From assembly GCF_002067275.1 (NCBI RefSeq), contig NZ_MVQX01000059.1, forward strand, positions 1 through 64,000: a DNA stretch of 64,000 nt. Reading direction: 5' to 3'. Both the position numbers and the translations under genes were made by a program. Numbering within the stretch: position 1 is the stretch's first letter; each line of letters begins with the position of its first letter. Under the pieces are notes generated by a model. It was not told the DNA's origin and did no database searches. It worked only from the letters and a program-made list of their open reading frames with translations. Below, one piece after another: positions 48,323 to 57,114 of the stretch. Source of the DNA: Methanomethylovorans sp. PtaU1.Bin093. Its GTDB lineage: Archaea > Halobacteriota > Methanosarcinia > Methanosarcinales > Methanosarcinaceae.

Positions 48323-48396
48323 GATGAGCGGGTACAGATTCTTTTATAACAACCCCCACTCCCCAGCCCGCTCATTCTCCACTCCATGTCTTAATT
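48323..48396 (+). ncRNA. Candidate C-rich-loop small RNA, copy 1
   Basis: A stem GAGCGGG (48326-48332) and CCCGCTC (48367-48373) encloses a 34-nt loop that holds AACCCCCACTCCCCA. The tail ATTCTCCACT leads to TTAATTTTTA (48391-48400), a T-rich archaeal terminator. A second copy lies 197 bp downstream with the same stem, C-rich loop core and tail. The loop could pair with G-rich ribosome-binding sites. No expression evidence is available, and the opposite strand or a simple repeat is possible. Confidence 0.5.
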
Positions 48397-48492
48397 TTTA
48401 TAGGCGCCTGTATCCACCATCTCTTAGTATCATTGTTGTTGTGGTCAATTTTTGCCTGATTTTACATCATAATGATGAGCATAATAATAAAG

Positions 48493-48500
48493 TATATATA
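48493..48500 (+). promoter_or_regulatory. TATA box for small-RNA candidate copy 2
   Basis: TATATATA, starting 30 bp before the GAGCGGG stem of copy 2, so the predicted start falls on the first stem base. The spacing matches copy 1 closely although the sequence between TATA box and stem differs. Confidence 0.5.
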
Positions 48501-48519
48501 TCATTAATACCTACCTTTT

Positions 48520-48587
48520 ATCGAGCGGGATTCTCCTCTTTCTTACAATAACCCCCACTCCCCACCCCGCTCATACTCCACTTTTTA
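48520..48587 (+). ncRNA. Candidate C-rich-loop small RNA, copy 2
   Basis: A stem GAGCGGG (48523-48529) and CCCGCTC (48566-48572) encloses a 36-nt loop with TAACCCCCACTCCCCA. The tail ATACTCCACT runs straight into TTTTTATTT (48582-48590), a good archaeal terminator. Stem, loop core and tail match copy 1, whereas the 5' part of the loop differs. This pattern suggests selection on the structure and C-rich core. Confidence 0.52.
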
Positions 48588-48642
48588 TTTCCAAAGATGT
48601 TTTTCTCATTATAGAGTATCCAAATATCTTATGATTCAGTGA

Positions 48643-50145
48643 TTAGAAATCAAATAATGTCTTCTGCGGCTTTTTTATCATTCCGTTCGTTTTCTCTTTT
48701 TCCTTAGCAGGTTCATTATTGCCGTTCTTTTCTTCCAAAGTCTTCTCTTTATTGTTTATCATATCAGCAAGTCTTGTTTGCTTCTGATCTTCATTGTTCG
48801 TTTGTTTTTCCTTCACCTTGAAAAAAGTAACTTCTGTTTCTCCCTTCTCTTTTCTTAGCTCCTGTGCATCATCATAGATCTTCTGAAGTTTTTTAGTTAC
48901 TTTCGACGCACCTGTCAAAAAGACCAGTTCATCAAGGTCCAGTCCCAGCTCAGCCACCACTGCAGGGGCATATTCCTGGTCCTCAAGCAATATGCTATAC
49001 ATGAATGCTATGTCTGTGCCTGCGTAACGCATTGATTCATGGCAGTGATCAGCTATCTTTGCTGCAATGTTATTGCGCATGTTCCTTCTAGCTTTCAGCT
49101 GTCCCATACGACGCCACAAAGAAGGTGGGTTGAACTTCACAAAACCACGTTTCGGCTGAGACTTTGATACGACCGTTCCACAGGTCATAAGCACGCTTGC
49201 ATAACGCCACATAAGGTAGTTCTGTCTTTTTTGTACTCTTCCAAGAAACAGGTCTGCACGGGATATATACTCATATCCGCTTCGGATCGGGTCTGTGATC
49301 ATTCCCTCATCCTTGCCAGCATATTGTATCGGGAGATTCTCATCGATCCAGTGGATGAGATCTTCAGGACTTTCGTCAAGGTTGTATGTTGTTTCAAGGG
49401 CTGTTTTTGCATCAGTTCCCTTAAATATCCTTTCCATTACCTTGAATATGGATTCTTTGTTATCTCTTTCCGCAGTAGCAATGTCTTCTATGTTGATCTC
49501 ATTTCTGCCCATGGCAACTGCCTGCAGGTCGTTAATGGCACTGCGCATATCACCATCTGCATTCTCTGCGATCTTCTCTATAATGCCTACACCACACATA
49601 AGGCCCTCTTTCTGAGCTACCTGCTTCAGGGCCGGTATCATAGAACGTGCCTGAAGTGCATTGAATTTGATCTCCAGGATATTCGATCTGACAGACGATG
49701 GAATTCCATAAGCATCGTTAGCTATCAATACAATAGGCTGACCGGTTGATCTGATTATATCCCCTATTGCCTTTGCACCACCACGATCGCTTGTCCCATG
49801 CATGTTATCGGCTTCATCCAGCACGATAAGCCTTTTGGAATCCATACCCCCCAATGTGCTCATTCTGGAAGCTGAACCTGCGACCCTTTCGATGACATCG
49901 GCTGTGCGCTGGTCGCTGGCATTGAGTTCGATAACTTCCCATTCCATATCCATTGCAAGAGCATGGGCTGTGGATGTCTTTCCGACACCTGCCGGACCGT
50001 GGAGCAACACTGCCTTTTGTTCGGGCATGCCGTTCAGCCACTTCTCAGCCCATGATCTCAGTTGTCCGGTTGCAGCTGAATTTCCCACGACATCAGCAAG
50101 GCTTTTTGGCCTGTATTTTTCAGCCCATTCTTTCGGTGTGGTCAT
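48643..50145 (-). CDS. rfcL: Replication factor C large subunit
   Basis: A 500-residue AAA+ clamp-loader subunit. Walker [12 protein letters not shown] (about 49-59), Walker [11 protein letters not shown], and the sensor region [18 protein letters not shown]. The C-terminal third is charged and Lys/Glu-rich. The final KPQKTLFDF is a PIP box (Q-x-x-L/F-F) that docks on PCNA. With RfcS it loads PCNA at primer ends. It stands alone, transcribed leftwards. Confidence 0.95.
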   Translation of the reverse strand: MTTPKEWAEKYRPKSLADVVGNSAATGQLRSWAEKWLNGMPEQKAVLLHGPAGVGKTSTAHALAMDMEWEVIELNASDQRTADVIERVAGSASRMSTLGGMDSKRLIVLDEADNMHGTSDRGGAKAIGDIIRSTGQPIVLIANDAYGIPSSVRSNILEIKFNALQARSMIPALKQVAQKEGLMCGVGIIEKIAENADGDMRSAINDLQAVAMGRNEINIEDIATAERDNKESIFKVMERIFKGTDAKTALETTYNLDESPEDLIHWIDENLPIQYAGKDEGMITDPIRSGYEYISRADLFLGRVQKRQNYLMWRYASVLMTCGTVVSKSQPKRGFVKFNPPSLWRRMGQLKARRNMRNNIAAKIADHCHESMRYAGTDIAFMYSILLEDQEYAPAVVAELGLDLDELVFLTGASKVTKKLQKIYDDAQELRKEKGETEVTFFKVKEKQTNNEDQKQTRLADMINNKEKTLEEKNGNNEPAKEKEKTNGMIKKPQKTLFDF

Positions 50146-50230
50146 TGCATCATATCCAATAGAGGGAAACTATTAATGTTTTCACCCCTTTGTTGGTTTT
50201 GCTTGATATTAATAACTGTAGGTACATGAC

Positions 50231-51076
50231 ATGTCGCTCCTGACCACGCCGGACCTTGTGGATATTATTCGGAAAAAAGCCATTCAGAACCGGGCAAAAG
50301 TAGCCATTGGCATCAGGGATCCCACCAAAAAGATCATCTCAAGTGCAGAGGAAGCAAATGATAAAGGGTTCGCGGAAGTTATATTGGTAGGTGACCAGCG
50401 GGAGATAGGGTCTTTAGGTACTTCTCTTGAGGTAGTGGGAACCGATGAACCAGAAAAAGTGATGGTGGACCTTTTAGCCTCCGGTCATGTGGATGCTGCT
50501 GTAAGGGGTACGGCCCGGGCTTCTGAAACACTCTCCTATCTTAAAAAGACCCTCGGGATGGACAAACTCCATCGTGTGGCTTTGCTTACAACGGCTGATG
50601 GTACTCCTTTTTTTATTGCTCCGGTAGGTATAGACGAAGGTGAGGACCTCGCCGACAAAATGGAATTCGCACGGCTTGGGTCGGAACACATACGCCGTTT
50701 TGGTATAGAGCCCCTGCTGGGAATACTTTCCGGAGGCAGGATGGGTGATCTGGGACGCAACAGCAGGGTGGACCGTACGTTGGCAGATGGGGAGTTCATG
50801 GTCAATCAATTGAACAAAATGGGGATCAAAGCAAAGCATTATACTATTCTTATTGAAGATGCTATCAAAGAAGCCAATTTCCTCATTGCTCCGGATGGCA
50901 TCTCTGGCAATCTGATCTTCCGTACACTTGTCTTTTTGGGATGTGGCGATGGCATGGGAGCACCGATCTTGATGGACAAGTATGTTTTTGTGGATACTTC
51001 AAGGGTTGGAGGTCATTACGCCAAAGCGATCATGGTTGCGGGTGCACTTGCTAATATGAACAAAAGCAAAGGGTGA
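50231..51076 (+). CDS. mtxX: Methanogenesis marker protein 4 (MtxX)
   Basis: A 281-residue protein related to phosphate acetyl/butyryltransferases and long annotated as MtxX, methyltransferase-related. Family text: VAIGIRDPTKKIISSAEEANDKGFAEVILVGD, later GILSGGRMGDLGRN, then NFLIAPDGISGNLIFRTLVFLGCGDGMGAPI in pieces. It is conserved in methanogens; its biochemical role is not settled. The stop is 4 bp before the thymidylate-synthase-like gene, so the two form an operon. Confidence 0.88.
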   Translation: MSLLTTPDLVDIIRKKAIQNRAKVAIGIRDPTKKIISSAEEANDKGFAEVILVGDQREIGSLGTSLEVVGTDEPEKVMVDLLASGHVDAAVRGTARASETLSYLKKTLGMDKLHRVALLTTADGTPFFIAPVGIDEGEDLADKMEFARLGSEHIRRFGIEPLLGILSGGRMGDLGRNSRVDRTLADGEFMVNQLNKMGIKAKHYTILIEDAIKEANFLIAPDGISGNLIFRTLVFLGCGDGMGAPILMDKYVFVDTSRVGGHYAKAIMVAGALANMNKSKG

Positions 51077-51080
51077 AATT

Positions 51081-51845
51081 ATGAAAGCAGTACTAATAGA
51101 AGCCGATACCATCTCTTCTGCATGGTCACGGTTGATATACGAGATATACAAGAATGGTGAGGATCACAAACCAGATTACAGTACGGGGACTCGCAGGCTG
51201 CATGCTACTGTTGTCATTAATGATGTTAATACAGATCAAGTGAACTCCTTTGTTCCCTTTGGGGAGAATCTCATTAAGAAATATAAGGAGGAGCTTACCG
51301 AGGAATATGCTGATTGGTATGTATCACTTCCGGACGATGATCGCAGGAAGTTCGATTACTGTTATGCAAAACAGCTTTTCCGTTATGGTGAAACAGCTTA
51401 TGATACTCTTTCAGAGAATGTGAAGAACCTTCGGGTCGGTTCCAGAAGACATGTTGGTGTGCTGTGGGAGAACGAAGTTCACATCCCCAAGTTCGAGGAC
51501 CAGCCCTGTTGGATCGCTTACAAGCTGGAGCTGCTAAATGAAACTGATGTCAGGCTATATATCCTGTATCGCTCATGGGATGCTTTCGGTGGATTCCCTG
51601 CAAATCTGCCAGCTATTGTGGAAGGTTTCAAGAAAGTGTTTCGGGAAAATGATATGCCTTACAGGATAGAGTCATTGATGGCCACTGGCTGGGATACTCA
51701 TATCTATGAGGCTGATCTGCAGGCCGTGGAAAAGATATTCAAAACAGCGGAGCTTTGTCCCAGGTGTGGTAACATAGCCGCAAAACATGCTTTCATATCC
51801 ACCACGAAAGGCAGGGTTTGTCTGCAATGTAAGTCCAGGATGTGA
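51081..51845 (+). CDS. Thymidylate-synthase-like protein with C-terminal zinc ribbon
   Basis: A 254-residue ThyA-fold relative. The active-site Cys is kept (Cys143 in EDQPCWIAYKLEL), but the usual next His is Trp. The folate/nucleotide segment reads YRSWDAFGGFPANLPAIVEG, like the QRSxDxxLGxPxN motif of ThyA. The last 35 residues hold C-P-R-C-G and C-L-Q-C, a zinc ribbon absent from classical ThyA. It may be the archaeal dTMP synthase or a related nucleotide/C1 enzyme. It is co-transcribed with mtxX, which suggests a link to methanogen C1 carriers; this is inference. Confidence 0.75.
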   Translation: MKAVLIEADTISSAWSRLIYEIYKNGEDHKPDYSTGTRRLHATVVINDVNTDQVNSFVPFGENLIKKYKEELTEEYADWYVSLPDDDRRKFDYCYAKQLFRYGETAYDTLSENVKNLRVGSRRHVGVLWENEVHIPKFEDQPCWIAYKLELLNETDVRLYILYRSWDAFGGFPANLPAIVEGFKKVFRENDMPYRIESLMATGWDTHIYEADLQAVEKIFKTAELCPRCGNIAAKHAFISTTKGRVCLQCKSRM

Positions 51846-51937
51846 AAAGTCCCGGGTACTTTTCAATTCCGGCTTCAATTCTTGCAGGCAATGGTTTCGG
51901 ATCTCTGGATCCTTCTCTTTCGCTTTTTAAACCCAAA

Positions 51938-51972
51938 ATATATATCTAGTATTAGCACCTAGACATATATAT
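51938..51972. promoter_or_regulatory. Inverted repeat in the promoter of the RHH protein
   Basis: ATATATATCTAG (51938-51949) and CTAGACATATATAT (51959-51972) form an interrupted inverted repeat about 30-60 bp before the ATG, overlapping the TATA region. It may be an autoregulatory site for the ribbon-helix-helix protein. Confidence 0.5.
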
Positions 51973-51999
51973 TATTAAAAATATATTAGAGACGGTGTG

Positions 52000-53367
52000 A
52001 TGAAAAGATTAACTATCAGCATGTCCGATGCTCTTTTTGATAAACTGGATCAGGTGGAGAACAAGAGCTTATTTATAAGGAAGCTTATTGAGGGTGAACT
52101 GCGCAAAGGTATCACTTATTCTTCAGATGCTACTTATGAGGGCCTGGCAGGAGACATAGAGGATCTGCATCACGAGATACGATCTCTCTCTTCCAGATTG
52201 GCATCAATTGAAGATCAAATTGCTGATGTGAAGACAAACACCTTCCTCACAAAAGACAAGTTTGAGTCGGATAAGGCTGTCAGTCATCAAATTCCTTCCC
52301 TGCCCTCCTCGGAAGATGTGGGTGGAACAACCATTGTTCAAACCACTGTTGTGGGTAGTCACTCAATGACCAACGGGCTTAATGGGGTTCCAGATAAGGA
52401 TCAGGACTATGTTCCCGCTAATATCCCGGATATTCAGGTCAACCTGTGTGCACAGGATAGTGATAAACTTCTGCCCGTTCATACTGATGAAATGCACAAT
52501 ATGCCATTCCGTAGTGTTGTGAATGTGGGGGCACACAAAGAATCTGTTTGTCCTATACCTGAAACACCTGTGAATTCAATGACAATAACTCCTGGCACGG
52601 GTGATCAGCCCCAAGAATCTTTCTCGGTTCAAGCAGACGATCCATCTTCACCGTCCTTCATTATGCCTGATCTTTCAGACATTGCTACTCCTGTTCCCGT
52701 TCCTTCAAATGTAGCTTCTTCTGAGCCTTCATTTCCTTCCTCTCCTTCGTTCTTGATGCCTGAACTTTCAGACATTGCTACTCCTGTTTCCGGTCCTTCA
52801 AATGTAGCTTCCTCTGAGCCTTCATTTCCTTCCTCTCCTTCGTTCTTGATGCCTGAACTTTCAGACATTGCTACTCCTGTTTCCGTTCCTTCAAATGTAG
52901 CTTCTTCTGGGCCTTCATTTCCTTCCTCTCCTCTGTTTGTGATGCCTGAACTTTCAGATGGTGCAGGGCATTCAAATGCATCTCCATTTGAGATGCCTCC
53001 TGCCATGCCTGTACATGCCTCAGGAAATGATGTTCAAATGCCTCCATTTGCTGCAGCAGGTCCTTCAGCCTCAGGGATACAAATGCAGCCCATACCTCCC
53101 TTTGGATCAGGTGCCGTCCAAAATCCTGTCCAGAAAAATGACAGCTTTAAAGTGAGCTCAAGCAGTATGCCCATGAATGAGCGGCTTCAAGGGAACATCC
53201 TTATGTACCTGCCACATGGTGCACGGATAAAAAGGTCCATCATCAAAGGACTTGTGTCCAAGAAGTTCAGTGCAGAAGAAATCGATGCCGAGATAAATCT
53301 CATGATATCAGATCGTTCTTTACAGGTAGAAGTGGAAGATGGGGTAGAATATCTGCTGAGACCTTGA
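52000..53367 (+). CDS. Ribbon-helix-helix protein with repetitive linker and C-terminal helical domain
   Basis: A protein of about 455 residues. The N-terminus KRLTISMSDALFDKLDQVE to LIEGELRKG is a ribbon-helix-helix DNA-binding domain, followed by a coiled coil (about 48-80). A long Pro/Ser/Met-rich linker contains 31-residue repeats at about 217-322. The C-terminal domain (about 385-455; NERLQGNILMYLPHGARIKR) looks like a winged helix. GGTG before the ATG at 52000 sets the start. It is probably a DNA-bridging or surface-tethered regulator. No family is known to me. Confidence 0.65.
   Translation: MKRLTISMSDALFDKLDQVENKSLFIRKLIEGELRKGITYSSDATYEGLAGDIEDLHHEIRSLSSRLASIEDQIADVKTNTFLTKDKFESDKAVSHQIPSLPSSEDVGGTTIVQTTVVGSHSMTNGLNGVPDKDQDYVPANIPDIQVNLCAQDSDKLLPVHTDEMHNMPFRSVVNVGAHKESVCPIPETPVNSMTITPGTGDQPQESFSVQADDPSSPSFIMPDLSDIATPVPVPSNVASSEPSFPSSPSFLMPELSDIATPVSGPSNVASSEPSFPSSPSFLMPELSDIATPVSVPSNVASSGPSFPSSPLFVMPELSDGAGHSNASPFEMPPAMPVHASGNDVQMPPFAAAGPSASGIQMQPIPPFGSGAVQNPVQKNDSFKVSSSSMPMNERLQGNILMYLPHGARIKRSIIKGLVSKKFSAEEIDAEINLMISDRSLQVEVEDGVEYLLRP
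52648..52965 (+). repeat. 93-bp tandem repeats (31 residues) in the RHH protein
   Basis: Three full units start at 52648, 52741 and 52834, with a partial fourth at 52927. Each encodes SPSFxMPxLSDIATPV followed by PSNVASSxPSFPS. Differences are few at DNA level, for example GTT/GGT and GAG/GGG changes, so the array is young and may vary in copy number. Confidence 0.92.
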
Positions 53368-53376
53368 TGCATCCGG

Positions 53377-53550
53377 TTATGTGCTTCCATTTCCATAAGC
53401 ACGGTCGCCAGAACGTCCTGAGCCAGCGCATTGGATACATACTACTTTTTCATGATTAAAGCATCGGGAACATACATTCCGTCCGCAAAAATGGCAAGTG
53501 TACATTTTTCCGGCCATGCCGCATATGTTGCAGATACCTGTCATTTCCAT
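53377..53550 (-). CDS. 57-residue zinc-finger protein (HIT-like cysteine pattern)
   Basis: A short gene in the gap between the RHH protein and ilvD. It begins MEMTGICNICGMAGKMYTC at the ATG at 53550, with GGAGA 6 bp upstream, and stops at 53377. Four C-x-x-C pairs are at residues 7/10, 19/22, 27/30 and 38/41, and His33 lies between the last two. This suits two zinc ions in a HIT-type or treble-clef fold. The dense, regular Cys spacing makes chance unlikely. The function is unknown. Confidence 0.8.
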   Translation of the reverse strand: MEMTGICNICGMAGKMYTCHFCGRNVCSRCFNHEKVVCIQCAGSGRSGDRAYGNGST

Positions 53551-53632
53551 TATTTATCTCCAAAAGTCCAGAACAGATCTTTTTGATCGATAGTGTATGA
53601 AAAAATATAAGTGTGCAGGTTGTTTCTGCACA

Positions 53633-55294
53633 TCATTCGAAGATAGCACCTTTGCTTGCAGAGCTGACATATTTCCTGTATCTTGCAAGATAGCCGGTGA
53701 TCTTCTTCTCCGGGGGTTTGAAATGTGCTTTTCTCTTTGCCAGCTCTTCCTCAGATACTTTCAGATCCAGTTTGCGCGCCTGGATATCGATCTCAATGAT
53801 ATCCCCCTCCTTTACCAGGGCAATAGGGCCACCTTCCTGGGCTTCCGGAGATACATGGCCTATACATGGGCCACGGGTGCCGCCAGAGAACCTGCCATCA
53901 GTAACAAGAGCTACTGATTCTATGAGTCCCATTCCTGCGATCGCCGATGTGGGGGAGAGCATTTCCCTCATTCCTGGCCCACCTTTTGGTCCCTCATAGC
54001 GGATAACAACAACATCACCGGATTTTATTTTTCCAGCCATGATGGCTTCCATGGCAGCCTCTTCACTGTCAAAGACCTTTGCAGGGCCGCTGTGCCTGAG
54101 CATCTTTGGGCTGACTGCGGCCTGTTTGACCACAGAGCCATCTGGTGCAAGGCTTCCCTTGAGTACTGCGATCCCTCCCTCTTCGTGGAAGGGTGAGTCA
54201 AGTGTCTTAATGACCTGTGCATTCATCCTGGGGTTAAGGACCACAAAACTTTCCAGGTTCTCACCAACGGTTTTCCCTGTGACTGTCATCTGATCAAGGT
54301 GCAGTTTTGTGCTAAGCTTCTGCATTATGGCCTGTATCCCTCCTGCCCTGTCAAAGTCCAGCATATAGTTGATCCCACCGGGCTTCAGGGATGTAATGTG
54401 AGGGGTGGTGCGGCTAAGCTTATCAAAAGTATCCAATGTGAGCTGCAGTCCGAAGGCATGAGCAATGGCAGGCAAGTGCAGTGTGGTGTTCGTACTTCCA
54501 CCAATCGCCATATCCACCATGATAGCGTTCTCAAAGGCTTCCATGGTGACTATCTTTCGGGCGGTGAGCCCTTCCTTTACCATGGCAACGATACGCTCGC
54601 CTGAGGTCTTGGCAAGACGTGTCTTCTTTGCATCCACTGCGTGTGCTGTGGCGCAACCTGGAAGGCTCAGCCCAAGGGCTTCGGTCATACATGCCATGGT
54701 GTTGGCGGTATACATGCCTGCACATGAGCCGGCTCCTGAACAGGCACATTCTTCCAGTTGCTGGAGCTTATCATCTGCCATCTTCTCAGAGCGGCATGCG
54801 CCAACTCCCTCAAAGACAGATATAAGGTCTCTGTATTCATCATCAACGAACCCTGGCATCATAGGACCACCCGTCACTACAATGGTAGGTATATCCAGCC
54901 GGCCGGCAGCCATGAGGTGTCCGGGTGTGATCTTGTCACATGCTGTTATCATGACCATCGCGTCCAGCTGGTGCCCCTGGAGCACGAGTTCAATGGAATC
55001 TTCAATAGCTTCGCGGCTTGGAAGGGAATATTTCATTCCTTCATGGCCCATTGCGATCCCATCACATATCCCTATGGTGTGAAATTCAAAAGGAACGCCG
55101 CCTGCACTACGAATGCCAGCCTTCACTGCTTCTGATAACTTGTCCAGGTGAATGTGTCCCGGTATCAGTTCTGTCCATGAGTTGACCACAGCAATGAAGG
55201 GTCTTTCCATTTCTGCATCTGTCAGACCTGTTGCCCTGAGCAGGGAACGGTTGGGTGCACGCTCTATTCCTTTCTTGGTCTTATCGCTTCTCAT
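53633..55294 (-). CDS. ilvD: Dihydroxy-acid dehydratase
   Basis: A 553-residue Fe-S enzyme of branched-chain amino acid synthesis, making 2-oxo acids from dihydroxy acids. Iron-sulfur ligands are in [14 protein letters not shown] and [40 protein letters not shown] is near the C-terminus. The N-terminus [22 protein letters not shown] is typical. The length is normal. It stands alone; other ilv genes are not in the window. Confidence 0.96.
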   Translation of the reverse strand: MRSDKTKKGIERAPNRSLLRATGLTDAEMERPFIAVVNSWTELIPGHIHLDKLSEAVKAGIRSAGGVPFEFHTIGICDGIAMGHEGMKYSLPSREAIEDSIELVLQGHQLDAMVMITACDKITPGHLMAAGRLDIPTIVVTGGPMMPGFVDDEYRDLISVFEGVGACRSEKMADDKLQQLEECACSGAGSCAGMYTANTMACMTEALGLSLPGCATAHAVDAKKTRLAKTSGERIVAMVKEGLTARKIVTMEAFENAIMVDMAIGGSTNTTLHLPAIAHAFGLQLTLDTFDKLSRTTPHITSLKPGGINYMLDFDRAGGIQAIMQKLSTKLHLDQMTVTGKTVGENLESFVVLNPRMNAQVIKTLDSPFHEEGGIAVLKGSLAPDGSVVKQAAVSPKMLRHSGPAKVFDSEEAAMEAIMAGKIKSGDVVVIRYEGPKGGPGMREMLSPTSAIAGMGLIESVALVTDGRFSGGTRGPCIGHVSPEAQEGGPIALVKEGDIIEIDIQARKLDLKVSEEELAKRKAHFKPPEKKITGYLARYRKYVSSASKGAIFE

Positions 55295-55425
55295 ATGATA
55301 ACCTCATGGTCTTGGATTCTAAAGCTATTAAGGTTATGTGCAAGATATATAAATAGGCAACCAGGTTTATGCATAGTAGTTCATCTGTTGGCACAGAGCT
55401 TCAGCTGAGCATCTGACGAGGAAAA

Positions 55426-57105
55426 ATGAAAGCGCTTATCATTGATGGTTATGTGGACGAACCAGCCTGTTTTGGTGTTCCTCCTTATATTTCTCCTTAT
55501 ATCAGGTACCTTGCAGGGGCAATGCGGGAGCAGGGTATTCATATGCAGGACATTTTCTATTCTGCTATAGACAGCATAAGGCTCAACCCCAAGGTCCATG
55601 AGAAGATCATCAGGGAAGCAGATCTTGTTGTGATCATTGCCGGAATGACCGTACCGGGAAAGTACCTCCGTTCCACACCTGTCAGCTTAGAAGAATTGCA
55701 TGTCCTCAGCCGCACTGCAACAGGTAAGGTGGTACTGGGCGGCCCTATCAGATTAGGTTTCAGTTCAGAGGGTGGCAAGAGGGCATCCAGTTTATCAGGA
55801 CTGGAAAATGCCTATTGTTGCGGAGCTGATGTAGAAGCATTCGTGTATGATCTGTTAAGGGATGCGAAGTTAGAAGACCCAGTAAATGTAAATGAGCGTT
55901 TCAGGTTCGTGCAGGAGATCGGCAGATGGGCGAAAAAAGGGGCTTTCATAATCAGGCAACATCCAGATTTTCCTAATGTTATGTGCGAGCTTGAAACTTA
56001 CAGAGGATGCGGACGCAGAAAACATTGTTCTTTCTGTACTGAACCTTTCTATGGGAGTCCAGACCATAGGCCTGTAGACGATGTGATCGCGGAAGTCCAG
56101 GCTCTCTATGAAGAAGGTGCACGGTATTTCCGTATTGGGCGGCAGCCTGATCTGCTATCGTATCAGGCAAAGGACAGGGGAGGTGACTTACCCGTTCCTG
56201 ATCCCATGGCAATTGGATCTCTTTACAGGGGAATACGTGCTGCAGCTCCCGGCCTGCAGGTATTGCACATGGATAATGCCAATCCTGCAACAATAGCTGC
56301 TTTTCCTGATGAAAGTAAGGAGATACTTACTACTATAGTTAAATACCACACTTCCGGAGATGTGGCTGCTATGGGTATGGAAAGTGCTGATCCTGAAGTG
56401 ATCAGAAGAAATGGCCTCAAGGTAATGCCAGATGAGATGCTAAGTGCTATAGAGCTTATTAACGAAATTGGAGCAAAAAGAGGAGCTAATGGAATGCCTG
56501 AACTTCTTCCTGGTCTCAATTTCGTGCATGGGCTGATGGGAGAAACAAAAGAAACTTTCAGACTCAATTATGATTTCCTTAAAAAGGTGCTTGATTCTGA
56601 ATTATTGCTTCGTCGCATCAATATCAGGCAGGTTATCGCTTTTGAGGGGACTCCAATGTTCGGAAATGATGCTGCAGTTGCCAGGCATAAGAAAGAATTC
56701 CTGCGTTATAAAGAGAAGGTCAGAAAGGACATCGATCTTCCCATGTTACGAAAAGTGGTGCCGGCAGGAACGATCCTGCGAAATGTACTACTTGAAGTAA
56801 ACGACGGAAATACAACTTTCGGACGTCAGATGGGTTCCTATCCTTTACTTATTGGTATTCCGGCAAAAAGGGCAACAGGGCATTATACGGACGTAACGGT
56901 AATTGATCACGGCTTCCGTTCTGTAACCGCAATACCATACCCTCTTGATGTAAACAATGCAGAACTGGAACTCTTGCAAAGAGTTCCTGGCATGGGCAAA
57001 GCAATGGCAGCAAATATCTTCATAGAAAGGCCTTATAAAAACACTCGGGAACTCATGGATAAAACAGGTGTTAAATCAGATATTCTGAGATATATTGAGA
57101 TATAA
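55426..57105 (+). CDS. Radical SAM protein with C-terminal helix-hairpin-helix (COG1031 type)
   Basis: A 559-residue protein. The first 160 residues form a Rossmann-like domain (IIDGYVDEPACFGVPPYISPYI). The radical SAM core starts at ETYRGCGRRKHCSFC (about 190-204); the Fe-S cysteines are spaced C-x5-C-x2-C instead of the usual C-x3-C-x2-C. A C-terminal HhH domain, LLQRVPGMGKAMAANIFIERP, suggests nucleic acid binding. The COG is conserved in archaea without known reaction; RNA modification is a reasonable guess. The gene diverges from ilvD. Confidence 0.88.
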   Translation: MKALIIDGYVDEPACFGVPPYISPYIRYLAGAMREQGIHMQDIFYSAIDSIRLNPKVHEKIIREADLVVIIAGMTVPGKYLRSTPVSLEELHVLSRTATGKVVLGGPIRLGFSSEGGKRASSLSGLENAYCCGADVEAFVYDLLRDAKLEDPVNVNERFRFVQEIGRWAKKGAFIIRQHPDFPNVMCELETYRGCGRRKHCSFCTEPFYGSPDHRPVDDVIAEVQALYEEGARYFRIGRQPDLLSYQAKDRGGDLPVPDPMAIGSLYRGIRAAAPGLQVLHMDNANPATIAAFPDESKEILTTIVKYHTSGDVAAMGMESADPEVIRRNGLKVMPDEMLSAIELINEIGAKRGANGMPELLPGLNFVHGLMGETKETFRLNYDFLKKVLDSELLLRRINIRQVIAFEGTPMFGNDAAVARHKKEFLRYKEKVRKDIDLPMLRKVVPAGTILRNVLLEVNDGNTTFGRQMGSYPLLIGIPAKRATGHYTDVTVIDHGFRSVTAIPYPLDVNNAELELLQRVPGMGKAMAANIFIERPYKNTRELMDKTGVKSDILRYIEI

Positions 57106-57114
57106 GCTCCTGAT

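Noticed and set aside
48324-48551. 75-codon frame over the small-RNA candidates
   Set aside because: It crosses both hairpins and the T tract and has no plausible start signal.
52648-52965. CRISPR-like array
   Set aside because: Repeats are 93 bp, contiguous without spacers and in frame inside a gene.
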